Assembly: GCA_900541395.1 (NCBI GenBank)
Contig: UQJT01000037.1
Coordinates: 1-22,757, forward strand
Source: an uncultured Desulfovibrio sp.
GTDB taxonomy: Bacteria; Desulfobacterota; Desulfovibrionia; Desulfovibrionales; Desulfovibrionaceae
Direction of reading: 5' to 3'
DNA: 22,757 nt
Part shown: positions 13,962 to 22,522 of the stretch, in pieces
Layout: each line of letters starts with the position of its first letter
Position numbering within the stretch: position 1 is the first letter of the stretch
The notes under the pieces: model-generated
What the model saw: only the letters and a program-made list of their open reading frames with translations
Told to the model about the DNA's origin: nothing
Databases searched by the model: none
Position numbers and translations under genes: made by a program

Positions 13962-15407
13962 TTAAACGCCCTGCGTCTCCGACGGAGCGGTATAGGAGGT
14001 TTCGAGATCGTCAAAGGCCGTGTACTGCGGGCGGTAGGCCAGTTCCACCACGCCGGTGGGGCCGTTGCGATGCTTGCCGATGATGATTTCCGCGATACCC
14101 GTTTTGGGTTTGTCGCCCTTTTTATTATAGGCGTCCTCGCGGTGGATGAACATGATGAGGTCGGCGTCCTGCTCAATGGCCCCCGACTCGCGCAGATCGG
14201 AGAGCACGGGCCGCTTGTCGGTGCGTTCTTCCACCTTGCGGTTAAGCTGGGACAGGGCGATGACCGGCACCTTCATTTCCTTGGCCAATGCCTTCAGGTT
14301 GCGGGAAATGTCGGAAATTTCCAGTTCGCGCGACTCGTTGCGGGTGGAGTGCATAAGCTGCAGGTAGTCCACCATGACCAGCCCCAGGCCGTGTTCGGAC
14401 TTGAGGCGACGACAGCGGGCGCGCAGCGCCAGGGGTGAAAGACCGGCCGTATCGTCGATGAAAATTTTGGCCCGGGCCAGATCGTCGGCCGCCGCGGACA
14501 GCTTGGCCCAGTCCTCGTCCTCCAAAAAGCCCTTGCGCACCCGGCTGAGATCCACCCGCCCCCAGGCGCAGAGCATACGGTCCATGAGCGATTCCTTGCT
14601 CATTTCCAAAGAAAAGATGGCCACGGTCACGCCCGCGGTCAGGGCCGAGCGTATGGCCAAATTGAGGGCGAAAGCCGTCTTGCCCATAGAGGGGCGGGCC
14701 GCGATGATGATAAGATCCGAGGGTTGCAGTCCGGCGGTGAGCTGGTCGAGGCGCAGATACCCCGTGGCCACGCCGGTGGTCACATTCTTGTTGTTGTACC
14801 GGGCCGTCAGTTCCTCGAATACGGTGCGGACCAGATCGCTGCTGCTGGCGAAGGTTTTGCTGTTGGCCCGCTCGGAAATGGAAAAAATGGACTTTTCCGA
14901 CTCGTCCAGAAGGACGGGCACGTCCTTGGTCGAATCGTAACAGTTGGCGATAATTTCCGCCGAGGCGTCGATCAACGCGCGCTGCATGGATTTATCGCGT
15001 ACAATTCTGGCCCAGTGCGCGGCATTGGCCCCGCTGACCACGGCCCGCGACAGTTCGGCCAGGTACACGGCCCCGCCCACGGTTTCCAGTTGCTCGTGAT
15101 CGCGCAACCAGTCGAACACCGTCACTTCGTCCACAGGCACGCCCCGGCCGTAAAGGTCGAGAAAAGCGCCGAAGATGAGACGATGGGCGGGCATGTAGAA
15201 ATCGGTGTCGCTGATCTGGTCCACGATTTCGTGGAGCAGGTCCGGACGCAAAAAAACCCCGCTCAGCACGGCCTGTTCGGCTTCGACGCTGTGCGGGGGA
15301 ACGCGGCGCAGAAGGTCGTCGCGAGCTCGTTCGGCCCGGTTGCCCTTCGGCTGGGAGCCGCCGCTCCGGCTGGGAGCGGCGGCGTCGGATTCGTTTTTAG
15401 GAGCCAT
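13962..15407 (-). CDS. dnaB: Replicative DNA helicase DnaB
   Basis: This hexameric 5'-3' helicase unwinds DNA at the replication fork and is loaded at the origin. In 481 residues it has the N-terminal DnaB domain (PPHSVEAEQAVLSGVFL), Walker A ARPSMGKTAFALN, Walker B MVDYLQLM and the C-terminal SQLNRKVEER...LRESGAIEQDAD block, all intact. The start MAPKNESD at 15407 is chosen because it lies just after the rplI stop, 4 nt away, with AGGA upstream; a longer frame would overlap rplI. The N-terminal ~25 residues are polar and low-complexity, as often in this group. It is the last gene of the rpsF-rpsR-rplI-dnaB operon, a common bacterial order. The accessory island abuts its 3' end. Confidence 0.96.
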   Translation of the reverse strand: MAPKNESDAAAPSRSGGSQPKGNRAERARDDLLRRVPPHSVEAEQAVLSGVFLRPDLLHEIVDQISDTDFYMPAHRLIFGAFLDLYGRGVPVDEVTVFDWLRDHEQLETVGGAVYLAELSRAVVSGANAAHWARIVRDKSMQRALIDASAEIIANCYDSTKDVPVLLDESEKSIFSISERANSKTFASSSDLVRTVFEELTARYNNKNVTTGVATGYLRLDQLTAGLQPSDLIIIAARPSMGKTAFALNLAIRSALTAGVTVAIFSLEMSKESLMDRMLCAWGRVDLSRVRKGFLEDEDWAKLSAAADDLARAKIFIDDTAGLSPLALRARCRRLKSEHGLGLVMVDYLQLMHSTRNESRELEISDISRNLKALAKEMKVPVIALSQLNRKVEERTDKRPVLSDLRESGAIEQDADLIMFIHREDAYNKKGDKPKTGIAEIIIGKHRNGPTGVVELAYRPQYTAFDDLETSYTAPSETQGV

Positions 15408-15411
15408 GTTC

Positions 15412-15933
15412 CTACTCGGCGGGGACCTCTTCCACCACCACTTCTTCCTCGATCGCTTCCGCGACTTCTTCCTCGCCCGCATGGGCCTTGTCTTCGGAAA
15501 CGATCTTCACGGTGAACTCGGGCACCACGTCCGCATGGAGGCGGGCGCGCACGGTGTGTTCGCCCAGGGTGCGGATGGGAGCGTCGAGCAGGATGCGGCG
15601 GCGGTCGATATCGACACCTTCGGCGGCCAGAGCATCGCCGATGATGGCCGAGGTGACCGAACCGTACAGCTTGTCGTTTTCACCCACGCGCATGGAGATG
15701 GTAAGCACCAGGCCCGCCAGCTTGGAGGCCGCTTCGTTGGCTTCGGCGCGCAGAGCGTCCATGCGGGCCTGGAGCTTTTTGCGCTCCAGTTCGAAGACGC
15801 GCAGGTTGGCGGGGGTGGCCAGCATGGCCAGTCCCTGCGGAATCAGATAGTTGCGGCCGTAACCGGGCTTTACCAAGACAACGTCGCCCAGGTGGCCGAG
15901 GTTTTCCACATCGGCGCGAAGAATGATTTTCAT
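15412..15933 (-). CDS. rplI: 50S ribosomal protein L9
   Basis: L9 binds 23S rRNA near the L1 stalk and helps keep the reading frame. It has 173 residues, starting MKIILRADVENLGHLGDVV with the signature GYGRNYLIP. A long central helix (residues ~40-75) and the C-domain follow. A strongly acidic tail (about 25 residues rich in Glu and Val) extends past the usual ~150-residue protein; such tails occur in this lineage, but its role is unknown. AAGGAG precedes the start. It begins 15 nt after the rpsR stop and is probably co-transcribed with rpsF, rpsR and dnaB. Confidence 0.96.
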   Translation of the reverse strand: MKIILRADVENLGHLGDVVLVKPGYGRNYLIPQGLAMLATPANLRVFELERKKLQARMDALRAEANEAASKLAGLVLTISMRVGENDKLYGSVTSAIIGDALAAEGVDIDRRRILLDAPIRTLGEHTVRARLHADVVPEFTVKIVSEDKAHAGEEEVAEAIEEEVVVEEVPAE

Positions 15934-15948
15934 GACGTTCTCCTTGCC

Positions 15949-16212
15949 TTAGATGGTGGTCTTTTTCTTCACGTCGCTCGAATGCGCCGTGGTATAGAAA
16001 AGCAGGGCCATCTGGCGGGCGCGCTTGATTTCGGTGGTGAGCTGACGCTGATGCTTGGCGCAGGTGCCGGTAATGCGGCGGGCCACGATTTTGCCGCGCT
16101 CGGTGATGAAGTCGCGCAGAATGTCGGGCCGCTTGTAATCCAGGGGCAGATCCTTGTCGGCGCAGAAACGGCAGAACTTGCGACGCGGGGCGAACTTTTT
16201 GCGGAAGGCCAT
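15949..16212 (-). CDS. rpsR: 30S ribosomal protein S18
   Basis: S18 pairs with S6 on the platform of the small subunit. It has 87 residues. The basic N-terminus [15 protein letters not shown] carries a CxxC pair, the second half of which recurs as a single Cys in GTCAKHQRQ, suggesting a metal-binding form with at least three cysteines. Then [17 protein letters not shown] and the conserved ARRITGT follow. Its ATG shares one base with the rpsF stop (TAATG on the minus strand), so translation is coupled to S6. Confidence 0.96.
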   Translation of the reverse strand: MAFRKKFAPRRKFCRFCADKDLPLDYKRPDILRDFITERGKIVARRITGTCAKHQRQLTTEIKRARQMALLFYTTAHSSDVKKKTTI

Positions 16213-16538
16213 TACGCAACCTCCTCAGAGGGCTGGGTGGGCTCGGCCACTTCGTCGGCCAGCCTGACGGTGATGAACTTGAAGATGCCGTCCGTGATGC
16301 GGATGATGCGTTCGAGCTCGGCCACCAAAGTGGACGGAGCCGCGTATTCCAGACGCACGTAATAGCCGCGCATCTGCTTGCGGACGGGATAAGCGAGATC
16401 GCGCATGCCCCAGTGATCCACGGCCAGCACGGCGCCCTTTTCGCGCTCGATGACGCCGGTCAGCGTGGTCAGAATGGTTTCGCGCTCTTCCACGGACAGC
16501 TCCGGCGAAAGGAGCAGCAGTGTTTCCATTTTGCGCAT
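16212..16538 (-). CDS. rpsF: 30S ribosomal protein S6
   Basis: S6 is the partner of S18 in the 30S platform. It has 108 residues starting [15 protein letters not shown], with the conserved [19 protein letters not shown] core and a short acidic tail. AGGAGG lies a few bases before the ATG on the minus strand. It is the first gene of the rpsF-rpsR-rplI-dnaB operon. A promoter and a GC-rich hairpin lie just upstream, so S6:S18 autoregulation is plausible. Confidence 0.96.
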   Translation of the reverse strand: MRKMETLLLLSPELSVEERETILTTLTGVIEREKGAVLAVDHWGMRDLAYPVRKQMRGYYVRLEYAAPSTLVAELERIIRITDGIFKFITVRLADEVAEPTQPSEEVA

Positions 16539-16571
16539 GGGAATCCTCCTTGCGGTCTATGGCCCGTCGGA

Positions 16572-16588
16572 CCGGACCCCGTGTCCGG
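16572..16588 (-). promoter_or_regulatory. Leader hairpin of rpsF, candidate S6:S18 binding site
   Basis: CCGGAC and GTCCGG form a perfect 6-bp stem with a 5-nt loop in the rpsF 5' leader, between the promoter and the ribosome binding site. In many bacteria the S6:S18 complex binds a structured rpsF leader to repress its own synthesis. I did not confirm the conserved CCG bulge of that motif, so this is only a candidate. Confidence 0.4.
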
Positions 16589-16613
16589 AACGGCGAGCAA
16601 GGCAGAATTGATA

Positions 16614-16642
16614 GAATTAGATGATGCGGGAGGCGGTGTCAA
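16614..16642 (-). promoter_or_regulatory. Sigma-70-type promoter of the rpsF operon
   Basis: On the minus strand an exact TTGACA (complement of 16637-16642) is followed, after 15 or 17 nt, by TCTAAT (complement of 16616-16621) or TAATTC (complement of 16614-16619). It lies about 80-100 nt before the rpsF ATG and starts just beyond the lipoprotein stop codon. Confidence 0.6.
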
Positions 16643-16658
16643 GTCCGAAACGACAAGG

Positions 16659-17453
16659 TTACAAGCCCTCGTTCATCAGCAGACGAACGCCGCCCACGGC
16701 CTCGCCCAGGGTTCCGGCCAGCAGGCGGGGGCTGACGCGGGCCTCGTCCCGGCGGGAGCGCGTGACGTCCGAGGGCAACAAGTCGCCCCGTTCCTTGCGC
16801 AACAGTGTAAAAGCCGCGTCGGCGCGTTCCTCGAAGGCCCGCAGAGCCGTCGGGTCATAACTCAAATCCGCTCCGGCGGGCACGGGTTCGCGGTATTCCA
16901 CCACCACCTTGACCTGATTGGCCATGCTCCACCAGGTATACTGACGCAGCAGCACGCCGCCTTCCCAGCCCTTGCCGTGGTCGGCGAAAGGACGCATCCA
17001 CGGGTCTTTGGCGGCCGGACGCACGTAGGTATAGAAGGTCAGGGCCGCCCCCGCCCGGGACGCCGCCCCTTCATTGAGCATGGGCAGTCCCTGACGATCG
17101 ATCATGCCGGGGTTGAGGGACCACTCCAGCGAGTTCCCCACCTCGGCCAACGACGCGACCAACTGCCGCGCGCCGGTCTTGTCCGCGTGCAGCGCGTACC
17201 ATACGCGTGCGCTGGCGGTGGCCGTCAGCGAACTGTTCAGCGGCACCCCCACATCCGTCACCCCATGCGCCACAGGTTCGAATCCGGCGGCGGGAAGCAC
17301 GGCCATAGCCGGATGGGCGTTGGAAGACAATACGCCTTCCGCCGCGCCGCCGGCCTCGCGCCCCACTCCCCGCACCAGAGGAGCCTTGACGCCCGCGCAG
17401 GCCGCCAACGCCAGCAACGCCGCCACCGCCGCCACCATAATCATTCTGGTCAT
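16659..17453 (-). CDS. Putative lipoprotein of unknown function
   Basis: This 264-residue protein starts MTRMIMVAAVAALLALAAC: a short basic n-region, a hydrophobic core and a lipobox LAAC with the lipidated Cys at about residue 19, so it should be exported and anchored to a membrane. The rest is soluble, with VWYALHADKTGARQLVASL, a Tyr/Trp-rich middle (FYTYVRP, LLRQYTWWSM) and a Leu-rich C-terminal helix. I do not recognise the family. GGGAGGAG immediately before the ATG fixes the start at 17453; the frame stays open further upstream but there it is antisense to mnmA. It is divergent from mnmA and upstream of the rpsF promoter. Confidence 0.82.
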   Translation of the reverse strand: MTRMIMVAAVAALLALAACAGVKAPLVRGVGREAGGAAEGVLSSNAHPAMAVLPAAGFEPVAHGVTDVGVPLNSSLTATASARVWYALHADKTGARQLVASLAEVGNSLEWSLNPGMIDRQGLPMLNEGAASRAGAALTFYTYVRPAAKDPWMRPFADHGKGWEGGVLLRQYTWWSMANQVKVVVEYREPVPAGADLSYDPTALRAFEERADAAFTLLRKERGDLLPSDVTRSRRDEARVSPRLLAGTLGEAVGGVRLLMNEGL

Positions 17454-17726
17454 AGCTCCTCCCGAAAAATCGGCTGCCGGGCAGAGCAGAACAACGCTTC
17501 CCCAGGTCGGCCCCCGCGAACGGCCGGAACACGCGTGACAGGAAAAGACGACACGCCCCGCTTGTTCCGCGACGAATACCTGAATAAGAAAGCACGCACG
17601 CTTGCGCAATTTTTTCCAGCCGACGCCGTTTTTTGAACGTCTTGTCACTATAAAAGGATTCGCCGCCTCTGGCAACGCGCCGAAGCCCGGCTTGCCCGCG
17701 GACGCAAAGCGTGGCACATCCGGGGC

Positions 17727-18806
17727 ATGAACATCGCCGTCGCCGTCAGCGGCGGGACCGACAGCCTGTACGCCCTGCTCGCCCTGCGCGAGGCGGGGCA
17801 TGAGGTTTCGGCCCTGCACGCCCGTTTTCTGCCCGCCTCCGCAACCGATCCCGCGCCAGACCTGGCAGCCCTGTGCTCCCGCCTCGGGCTCCCCCTGCGC
17901 GTGGTCGATCTTACCGACGACTTTGAGCGCTTGGTGATCGCGCCCTTTGCGGACGAACACCGCCGGGCGCGCACCCCCAACCCCTGCGCCCTGTGCAACC
18001 GAGCCATGAAATTCGGCCGTCTGCTGGACGAGGCGCTGACCCCCTCCGACGGTTCGGCCGCGGCCGACGCCCTGGCCACCGGCCATTATGCGGCCCTGGT
18101 CGCTCACCCCGTCTACGGCCCGGCCCTGCGCGCCGGGGAGGACGCGACCAAGGACCAAAGCTATTTTCTGGCCCTGACGCCCATCGAACGCCTGCGGCGC
18201 TGCGTCTTTCCCCTGGCGGAAACGTGCAAGGCCGGCATCCGGGCCTGGCTGGCCGCGCATGGCGAAACGCCGCCCCTACCCCGCGAAAGTCAGGAAATAT
18301 GTTTTGTGCCCGCCGACGATCACCGCGCCTTTCTGCTCGGTCGGGCCGAGGCGCGCGGCGAAAGCCTGCCCGGTCCCGGTCCGGTCATACTGGACGCCCC
18401 GCGCGATCCGCGCCACGAAACGGCCATCGCCGAACATCGGGGATTGTGGCGCTATACCGAGGGCCAGCGCAAGGGGCTGGGCATCGCCTGGAGCGAACCG
18501 CTTTTCGTCGTGCGCCGCGACCGCGACCGCAACGCTCTGATCGTGGGCGGCCGGGACAAGGTGCAAGTGACGGAGTGCGCGGCCGACGCGCTTAACCTTC
18601 TGGTGGACCCCACTCTGTGGCCCTCTCGCCTGAAGGTCCGCACCCGCTATCGGCAGGCGCCCGCGCCCGCCGAGGCGCGAGTGGAGGACGGGCGGCTGCA
18701 TATTTGCTTCGCCGCCCCCCAGCCCGCCCCGGCCCCAGGCCAGGTGGCGGCCGTCTACGACGAGCGCGGTTTCGTGCTGGGGGGCGGCATACTGTGCGAG
18801 AGCTGA
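17727..18806 (+). CDS. mnmA: tRNA-specific 2-thiouridylase MnmA
   Basis: MnmA makes 2-thiouridine at the wobble base of tRNA for Lys, Glu and Gln, using ATP and relayed sulfur. It has 359 residues. The PP-loop SGGTDS (8-13) carries Thr where SGGVDS is usual. The first catalytic cysteine is C90 in PNPCALCNRAMKF, and KDQSYFL follows at ~142-148. The second catalytic cysteine is C192 in SQEICFV, and the central TEGQRKGLGIA motif is intact. No strong ribosome binding site precedes the ATG. The gap to the divergent lipoprotein gene is 273 nt and should hold both promoters. In this window the sulfur could come from NifS or another desulfurase (inference). Confidence 0.93.
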   Translation: MNIAVAVSGGTDSLYALLALREAGHEVSALHARFLPASATDPAPDLAALCSRLGLPLRVVDLTDDFERLVIAPFADEHRRARTPNPCALCNRAMKFGRLLDEALTPSDGSAAADALATGHYAALVAHPVYGPALRAGEDATKDQSYFLALTPIERLRRCVFPLAETCKAGIRAWLAAHGETPPLPRESQEICFVPADDHRAFLLGRAEARGESLPGPGPVILDAPRDPRHETAIAEHRGLWRYTEGQRKGLGIAWSEPLFVVRRDRDRNALIVGGRDKVQVTECAADALNLLVDPTLWPSRLKVRTRYRQAPAPAEARVEDGRLHICFAAPQPAPAPGQVAAVYDERGFVLGGGILCES

Positions 18807-18996
18807 ACAGCCCGGCCCCTTCCGAACATGCGGAAGCCCCGGCGGCTCTTGGCCCGGCGTCCGTGTCGACAGACGGGGACATAAAGACGACGTCGGCGCA
18901 ACGAATGTTTTTCCTCAGCCGCCTCCCGGACCGGGGACAAGTCGAACGGCCGGTCCACACATTTTTCCACGCGACGTGTTCGGCGCGACTCACGGC

Positions 18997-19025
18997 TTGA
19001 TTCCCTTATTTGTTGCGCGTATCAT
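18997..19025 (+). promoter_or_regulatory. Sigma-70-type promoter of ahbC-hemB-ahbD
   Basis: TTGATT (18997-19002), a 17-nt spacer and TATCAT (19020-19025) form a good -35/-10 pair. Transcription would start near 19032, some 50 nt before the ahbC start, placing a hairpin at the extreme 5' end of the transcript. I saw nothing recognisable in the rest of the mnmA-ahbC gap from 18807. Confidence 0.65.
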
Positions 19026-19035
19026 TATCGTTCCC

Positions 19036-19055
19036 GGTCGGGCGCATGCCCGACC
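19036..19055 (+). promoter_or_regulatory. 5' leader hairpin of the heme operon
   Basis: A perfect 8-bp stem, GGTCGGGC-GCAT-GCCCGACC, lies only a few bases after the predicted transcription start and 29 nt before ahbC. A hairpin so close to the 5' end may protect the mRNA or act as an operator dyad. There is no T run, so it is not a terminator. Confidence 0.5.
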
Positions 19056-19084
19056 CGATTTCCGGCATCGAGCAAGGAGCCCCC

Positions 19085-20269
19085 ATGATTGGTATTTCCA
19101 AACTTTACTGCGGCCAGGTGGAACCCTCGGACGCTCTGCGTTACGGGCGTCAATCCGGCAAACTGCCTTCCCATCTGCTGCAATTTTCCGCCGACAAAAA
19201 ACCGGTGATCGTCTGGAACATGACCCGCCGGTGTAATCTTAAATGCGTGCATTGTTACGCCAAAGCCCTGGGCGAACAGGGCGAAGACCCCATTTCCACC
19301 GATCGCGCCAAGGTCATGATCGACGATTTGGCGGCCTTCGGCGCGCCGGTCATGCTGTTTTCCGGCGGGGAACCCCTGGTCCGCAAGGACCTGCCCGAAC
19401 TGGCCAAATACGCCACGTCCAAAGGCATGCGGGCGGTCATCTCCACCAACGGCACCCTGATTGACCGCGACATGGCCAAGACGCTCAAAGGCGTGGGCCT
19501 GTCTTACGTGGGAGTGTCCCTGGACGGCGGCGAAGACGTGCACGACGGTTTCCGGGGCGTCAAGGGCTCGTACCGCCGCGCCCTTGAAGGCCTGGAATAC
19601 TGTAAGGAAGAGGGCATCAAGGTCGGCCTGCGCTTCACCATCAACAAACGCAATGCCGCAGAAATACCCAAAATTTTCGACATACTGCGCGATCGGGACA
19701 TCCCCCGCGTGTGCTTTTACCATCTGGTCTACTCGGGCCGGGGCACCGAGCTGGTCAAGGAAGACCTGAATCACGCCGAAACCCGGGCCGCGGTCGACCT
19801 CATCATGGACAAAACCCGCGAACTGTTCGATCAGGGGCACCCCAAAGAAGTGCTCACCGTGGACAACCACGCCGACGGCCCCTATCTGTGGATGCGGATG
19901 CAGAAAGAAGACCCCAAACGTGCCGAGGAAGTGTTCGAACTGCTCCAGTTCAACGAAGGCAACAGCTCCGGCCGGGGCATCGGCTGCATATCGTGGGACG
20001 GCAAGGTTCACGCCGACCAGTTCTGGCGCGAACACGTATTCGGCAACGTGTTGGAACGCCCCTTCTCCGAAATCTGGGTCGACCCTGAAATCGAGCTGCT
20101 GCACAAGATGAAGGACAAACGCCCCCACGTGAAGGGCCGTTGCGCAAAATGCCGTTTCCTCAACATCTGCGGCGGCAACTTCCGCGCCCGCGCCGAGGCC
20201 GTGTACGGCGACGTGTGGGCCGAAGACCCCGCCTGTTACCTGACGGATGAGGAAATAGGGATCAAATAA
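19085..20269 (+). CDS. ahbC: AhbC, 12,18-didecarboxysiroheme deacetylase (radical SAM)
   Basis: In the siroheme-dependent heme pathway, AhbC removes two acetate side chains from didecarboxysiroheme, giving iron-coproporphyrin III. It has 394 residues. The radical-SAM CxxxCxxC is C50, C54 and C57 in [14 protein letters not shown], with FSGGEPL following. A C-terminal SPASM-like cluster region has GIGCISWDG and [15 protein letters not shown]. The ATG at 19085 has AAGGAG (19074-19079) 5 nt upstream; an earlier in-frame ATG at 19010 falls before the predicted transcription start. The order ahbC-hemB-ahbD is known from Desulfovibrio, which supports the assignment over other SPASM proteins. The ahbAB genes are outside the window. 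Confidence 0.88.
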   Translation: MIGISKLYCGQVEPSDALRYGRQSGKLPSHLLQFSADKKPVIVWNMTRRCNLKCVHCYAKALGEQGEDPISTDRAKVMIDDLAAFGAPVMLFSGGEPLVRKDLPELAKYATSKGMRAVISTNGTLIDRDMAKTLKGVGLSYVGVSLDGGEDVHDGFRGVKGSYRRALEGLEYCKEEGIKVGLRFTINKRNAAEIPKIFDILRDRDIPRVCFYHLVYSGRGTELVKEDLNHAETRAAVDLIMDKTRELFDQGHPKEVLTVDNHADGPYLWMRMQKEDPKRAEEVFELLQFNEGNSSGRGIGCISWDGKVHADQFWREHVFGNVLERPFSEIWVDPEIELLHKMKDKRPHVKGRCAKCRFLNICGGNFRARAEAVYGDVWAEDPACYLTDEEIGIK

Positions 20270-20286
20270 TATTGGGAAGAAAAAAC

Positions 20287-20334
20287 CGGGGATGGGAAAG
20301 GAAAAATTGGCAAATTTTTCCTTTCCCATCCCCG
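20287..20334 (+). repeat. 22-bp perfect hairpin between ahbC and hemB
   Basis: The arms at 20287-20308 and 20313-20334 are exact reverse complements over 22 bp with a GGCA loop. The left arm is purine-rich (GGGGATGGGAAAGG at its outer part, then AAAAATT). It is the strongest secondary structure in the window and begins 17 nt after the ahbC stop. It has no T run after the stem. It could stabilise or process the ahbC mRNA and set the ratio of AhbC to HemB and AhbD, or be a dispersed palindromic repeat. Confidence 0.85.
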
Positions 20335-20372
20335 CCCCCTTCCCCGACGCAAACCACAAAGGGGACGCATTC

Positions 20373-21371
20373 ATGGACCTCTGTCAGTTTCATCGCGGCC
20401 GCCGCTTGCGCCGTACTCCGGTTCTGCGCGAAATGATGCGCGAAGTGACTCTGTCCTCCGCCGACCTCATCATGCCCTACTTCGTGGTCGATACGCCCGA
20501 CCCGACCTTCCGCAAGCCCATCGAGTCCATGCCCGGCCAGTGTCAATTATCTTTGGCCGAACTGGAAAAACAGGTGGGCGAGGCCGTGAGCACGGGTCTC
20601 AAATCCGTGCTGCTGTTCGGCATCCCCGCAACCAAAGATCCCCGGGGCAGCGGAGCTTACGCCGAAGACGGCATTGTGCAGCGGGCCGTGCGTCTGCTCA
20701 AGAAAAACTGGCCCGATCTGGTGGTGATTACCGACGTGTGTCTGTGCGAATACACCTCGCACGGCCACTGCGGGCTGATCCGCGAAGGCGACCGCACAGG
20801 TTGCGTGCTCAACGACGCCACGCTCGACTTGCTGGCCCGAACCGCCGTGTCCCACGCCCGGGCCGGAGCCGACATCGTGGCCCCCTCGGACATGATGGAC
20901 GGCCGCGTGCTGGCCATCCGCAGCGCGCTGGACGAAGCCGGGTTCAAGGACATGCCCGTCATGTCCTACGCCGTCAAATACGCCTCATGTTTCTACGGCC
21001 CCTTCCGCGACGCGGCCGAGGGAGCGCCCAAGTTCGGCGACCGCCGCACCTACCAGATGGACCCGGCCGGCGTCACCGAAGCCGTGCGCGAAATGGAAGC
21101 CGACATCGCCGAAGGCGCGGACATCTTTATCGTCAAACCCGCCGGGCCCTATCAGGATATTATCCGCCTCCTCAAGGACAATTTCGACGCCCCCTTGGCC
21201 GGATATCAGGTCAGCGGCGAGTACTCCATGATCTGCGCGGCCGCCGCCAACGGCTGGCTGGACGAAAAAGCCTCGGTTCTGGAATCGCTGATCGGCATCA
21301 AGCGCTCCGGCGCGGGTCTCATCATCACCTATTTTACTGAAAAAGCCCTCAAAGAGGGATGGATACGATAA
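20373..21371 (+). CDS. hemB: Porphobilinogen synthase HemB (5-aminolevulinate dehydratase)
   Basis: HemB condenses two 5-aminolevulinate molecules to porphobilinogen, an early step feeding siroheme and heme. It has 332 residues. Both Schiff-base lysines are visible: K202 in SYAVKYAS and K255 in IVKPAGPY. The zinc-type site [14 protein letters not shown] has C123, C125 and C133, so it is the Zn-dependent class. PSDMMDGR is conserved. The ATG at 20373 has AAGGGGA upstream; a longer frame from 20292 would start inside the large hairpin. Its stop overlaps the ahbD start (TAATG), so translation of the two is coupled. Confidence 0.95.
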   Translation: MDLCQFHRGRRLRRTPVLREMMREVTLSSADLIMPYFVVDTPDPTFRKPIESMPGQCQLSLAELEKQVGEAVSTGLKSVLLFGIPATKDPRGSGAYAEDGIVQRAVRLLKKNWPDLVVITDVCLCEYTSHGHCGLIREGDRTGCVLNDATLDLLARTAVSHARAGADIVAPSDMMDGRVLAIRSALDEAGFKDMPVMSYAVKYASCFYGPFRDAAEGAPKFGDRRTYQMDPAGVTEAVREMEADIAEGADIFIVKPAGPYQDIIRLLKDNFDAPLAGYQVSGEYSMICAAAANGWLDEKASVLESLIGIKRSGAGLIITYFTEKALKEGWIR

Positions 21372-22522
21372 TGACCGAACATGCCCACGCGGCCGCCGGA
21401 CATCCCGGCGGCCATCCCGGCCGGGCCCTCGGCAACCATGCCGCCCGCACCCTGCCCGACGGCTCGCCCAAGTGCCGTCTCATCGCCTGGGAAGTGACCC
21501 GCTCGTGCAACCTGGCCTGCCGGCACTGCCGGGCCGAGGCCCATCCCGAGCCGTACCCCGGCGAACTGTCCACGGCCGAAGCCAAAGCCCTCATCGACAC
21601 CTTCCCCCAGGTGGGCGATCCCATCGTCATCTTCACCGGCGGCGACCCCATGATGCGGCCCGACGTGTACGAACTGGGGGCCTACGCCACGGCCAAGGGG
21701 CTGCGCTGCGTCATGTCCCCCAACGGAACCCTGATCACGCCGGAAAATGCCCGCCGGATAAAGGAAGCCGGTTTTCAGCGTTGTTCGATCTCCATCGACG
21801 GCGCCGACGCCGCCAGTCACGACGCCTTCCGCTGCGTGCCCGGCGCGTTCGACGCCTCGTTGCGGGGCATCGAATACCTGAAATCCGTGGGCGTGGAATT
21901 TCAGATCAACACCACGGTCACCAAAAACAACCTGGCTTCGTTCAAGGACATTTTCCACCTGTGCGAACGTCTGGGCGCGGCGGCGTGGCACATCTTCCTG
22001 CTGGTGCCCATGGGCCGGGCGGCCGGACTGGTCGATCAGGTCATCACCGCGCGCGAATACGAAGACGTATTGCACTGGTTCTACGACTTCCGCAAAACCA
22101 CGACCATGCACCTCAAGGCCACTTGCGCGCCCCACTATTATCGTATCCTGCGCCAGCGCGCCCACGAGGAAGGCGTGGCCGTCACGCCCGACACTTTCGG
22201 CATGGATGCCATGACCAGGGGCTGTCTGGGCGGCACGGGCTTCTGCTTCATCAGCCATACGGGCCAGTTGCAGCCCTGCGGGTACCTGACCCTGGACTGC
22301 GGCAACGTGCGCGACACACCCTTTCCCGAACTGTGGCGCACCACCCCCTGGTTCCGCAAATTCCGGGCCCAGGAAGAATACCAGGGCAAATGCGGCCCCT
22401 GCGAATACCACAAGGTATGCGGCGGCTGCCGGGCCCGCGCCTTCAGCATGTCGGGCGACCCCATGGCCCAGGAACCGCTGTGCACTTACCAGCCCAAAAC
22501 GCTGGAGCGCAGACACGATTAA
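21371..22522 (+). CDS. ahbD: AhbD, heme synthase of the siroheme-dependent pathway (radical SAM)
   Basis: AhbD performs the last step, oxidative decarboxylation of two propionates of iron-coproporphyrin III to the vinyl groups of heme. It has 383 residues. After a His-rich N-terminus, the radical-SAM CxxxCxxC is C46, C50 and C53 in TRSCNLACRHCRAE, with FTGGDPMMR following. A C-terminal SPASM-like cluster region (GCLGGTGFCFIS, then GKCGPCEYHKVCGGCRARAF) carries several cysteines for a second 4Fe-4S cluster. I chose the ATG overlapping the hemB stop; an ATG at 21359 would add four residues and sits too close to its GAGGG. Gene order with ahbC and hemB supports AhbD over related SPASM maturases. 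Confidence 0.88.
   Translation: MTEHAHAAAGHPGGHPGRALGNHAARTLPDGSPKCRLIAWEVTRSCNLACRHCRAEAHPEPYPGELSTAEAKALIDTFPQVGDPIVIFTGGDPMMRPDVYELGAYATAKGLRCVMSPNGTLITPENARRIKEAGFQRCSISIDGADAASHDAFRCVPGAFDASLRGIEYLKSVGVEFQINTTVTKNNLASFKDIFHLCERLGAAAWHIFLLVPMGRAAGLVDQVITAREYEDVLHWFYDFRKTTTMHLKATCAPHYYRILRQRAHEEGVAVTPDTFGMDAMTRGCLGGTGFCFISHTGQLQPCGYLTLDCGNVRDTPFPELWRTTPWFRKFRAQEEYQGKCGPCEYHKVCGGCRARAFSMSGDPMAQEPLCTYQPKTLERRHD

Noticed and set aside
17454..18260. Extension of the lipoprotein reading frame far upstream
   Set aside because: It would be antisense to mnmA and would bury the signal peptide. The ATG at 17453 has a strong ribosome binding site and a lipobox.
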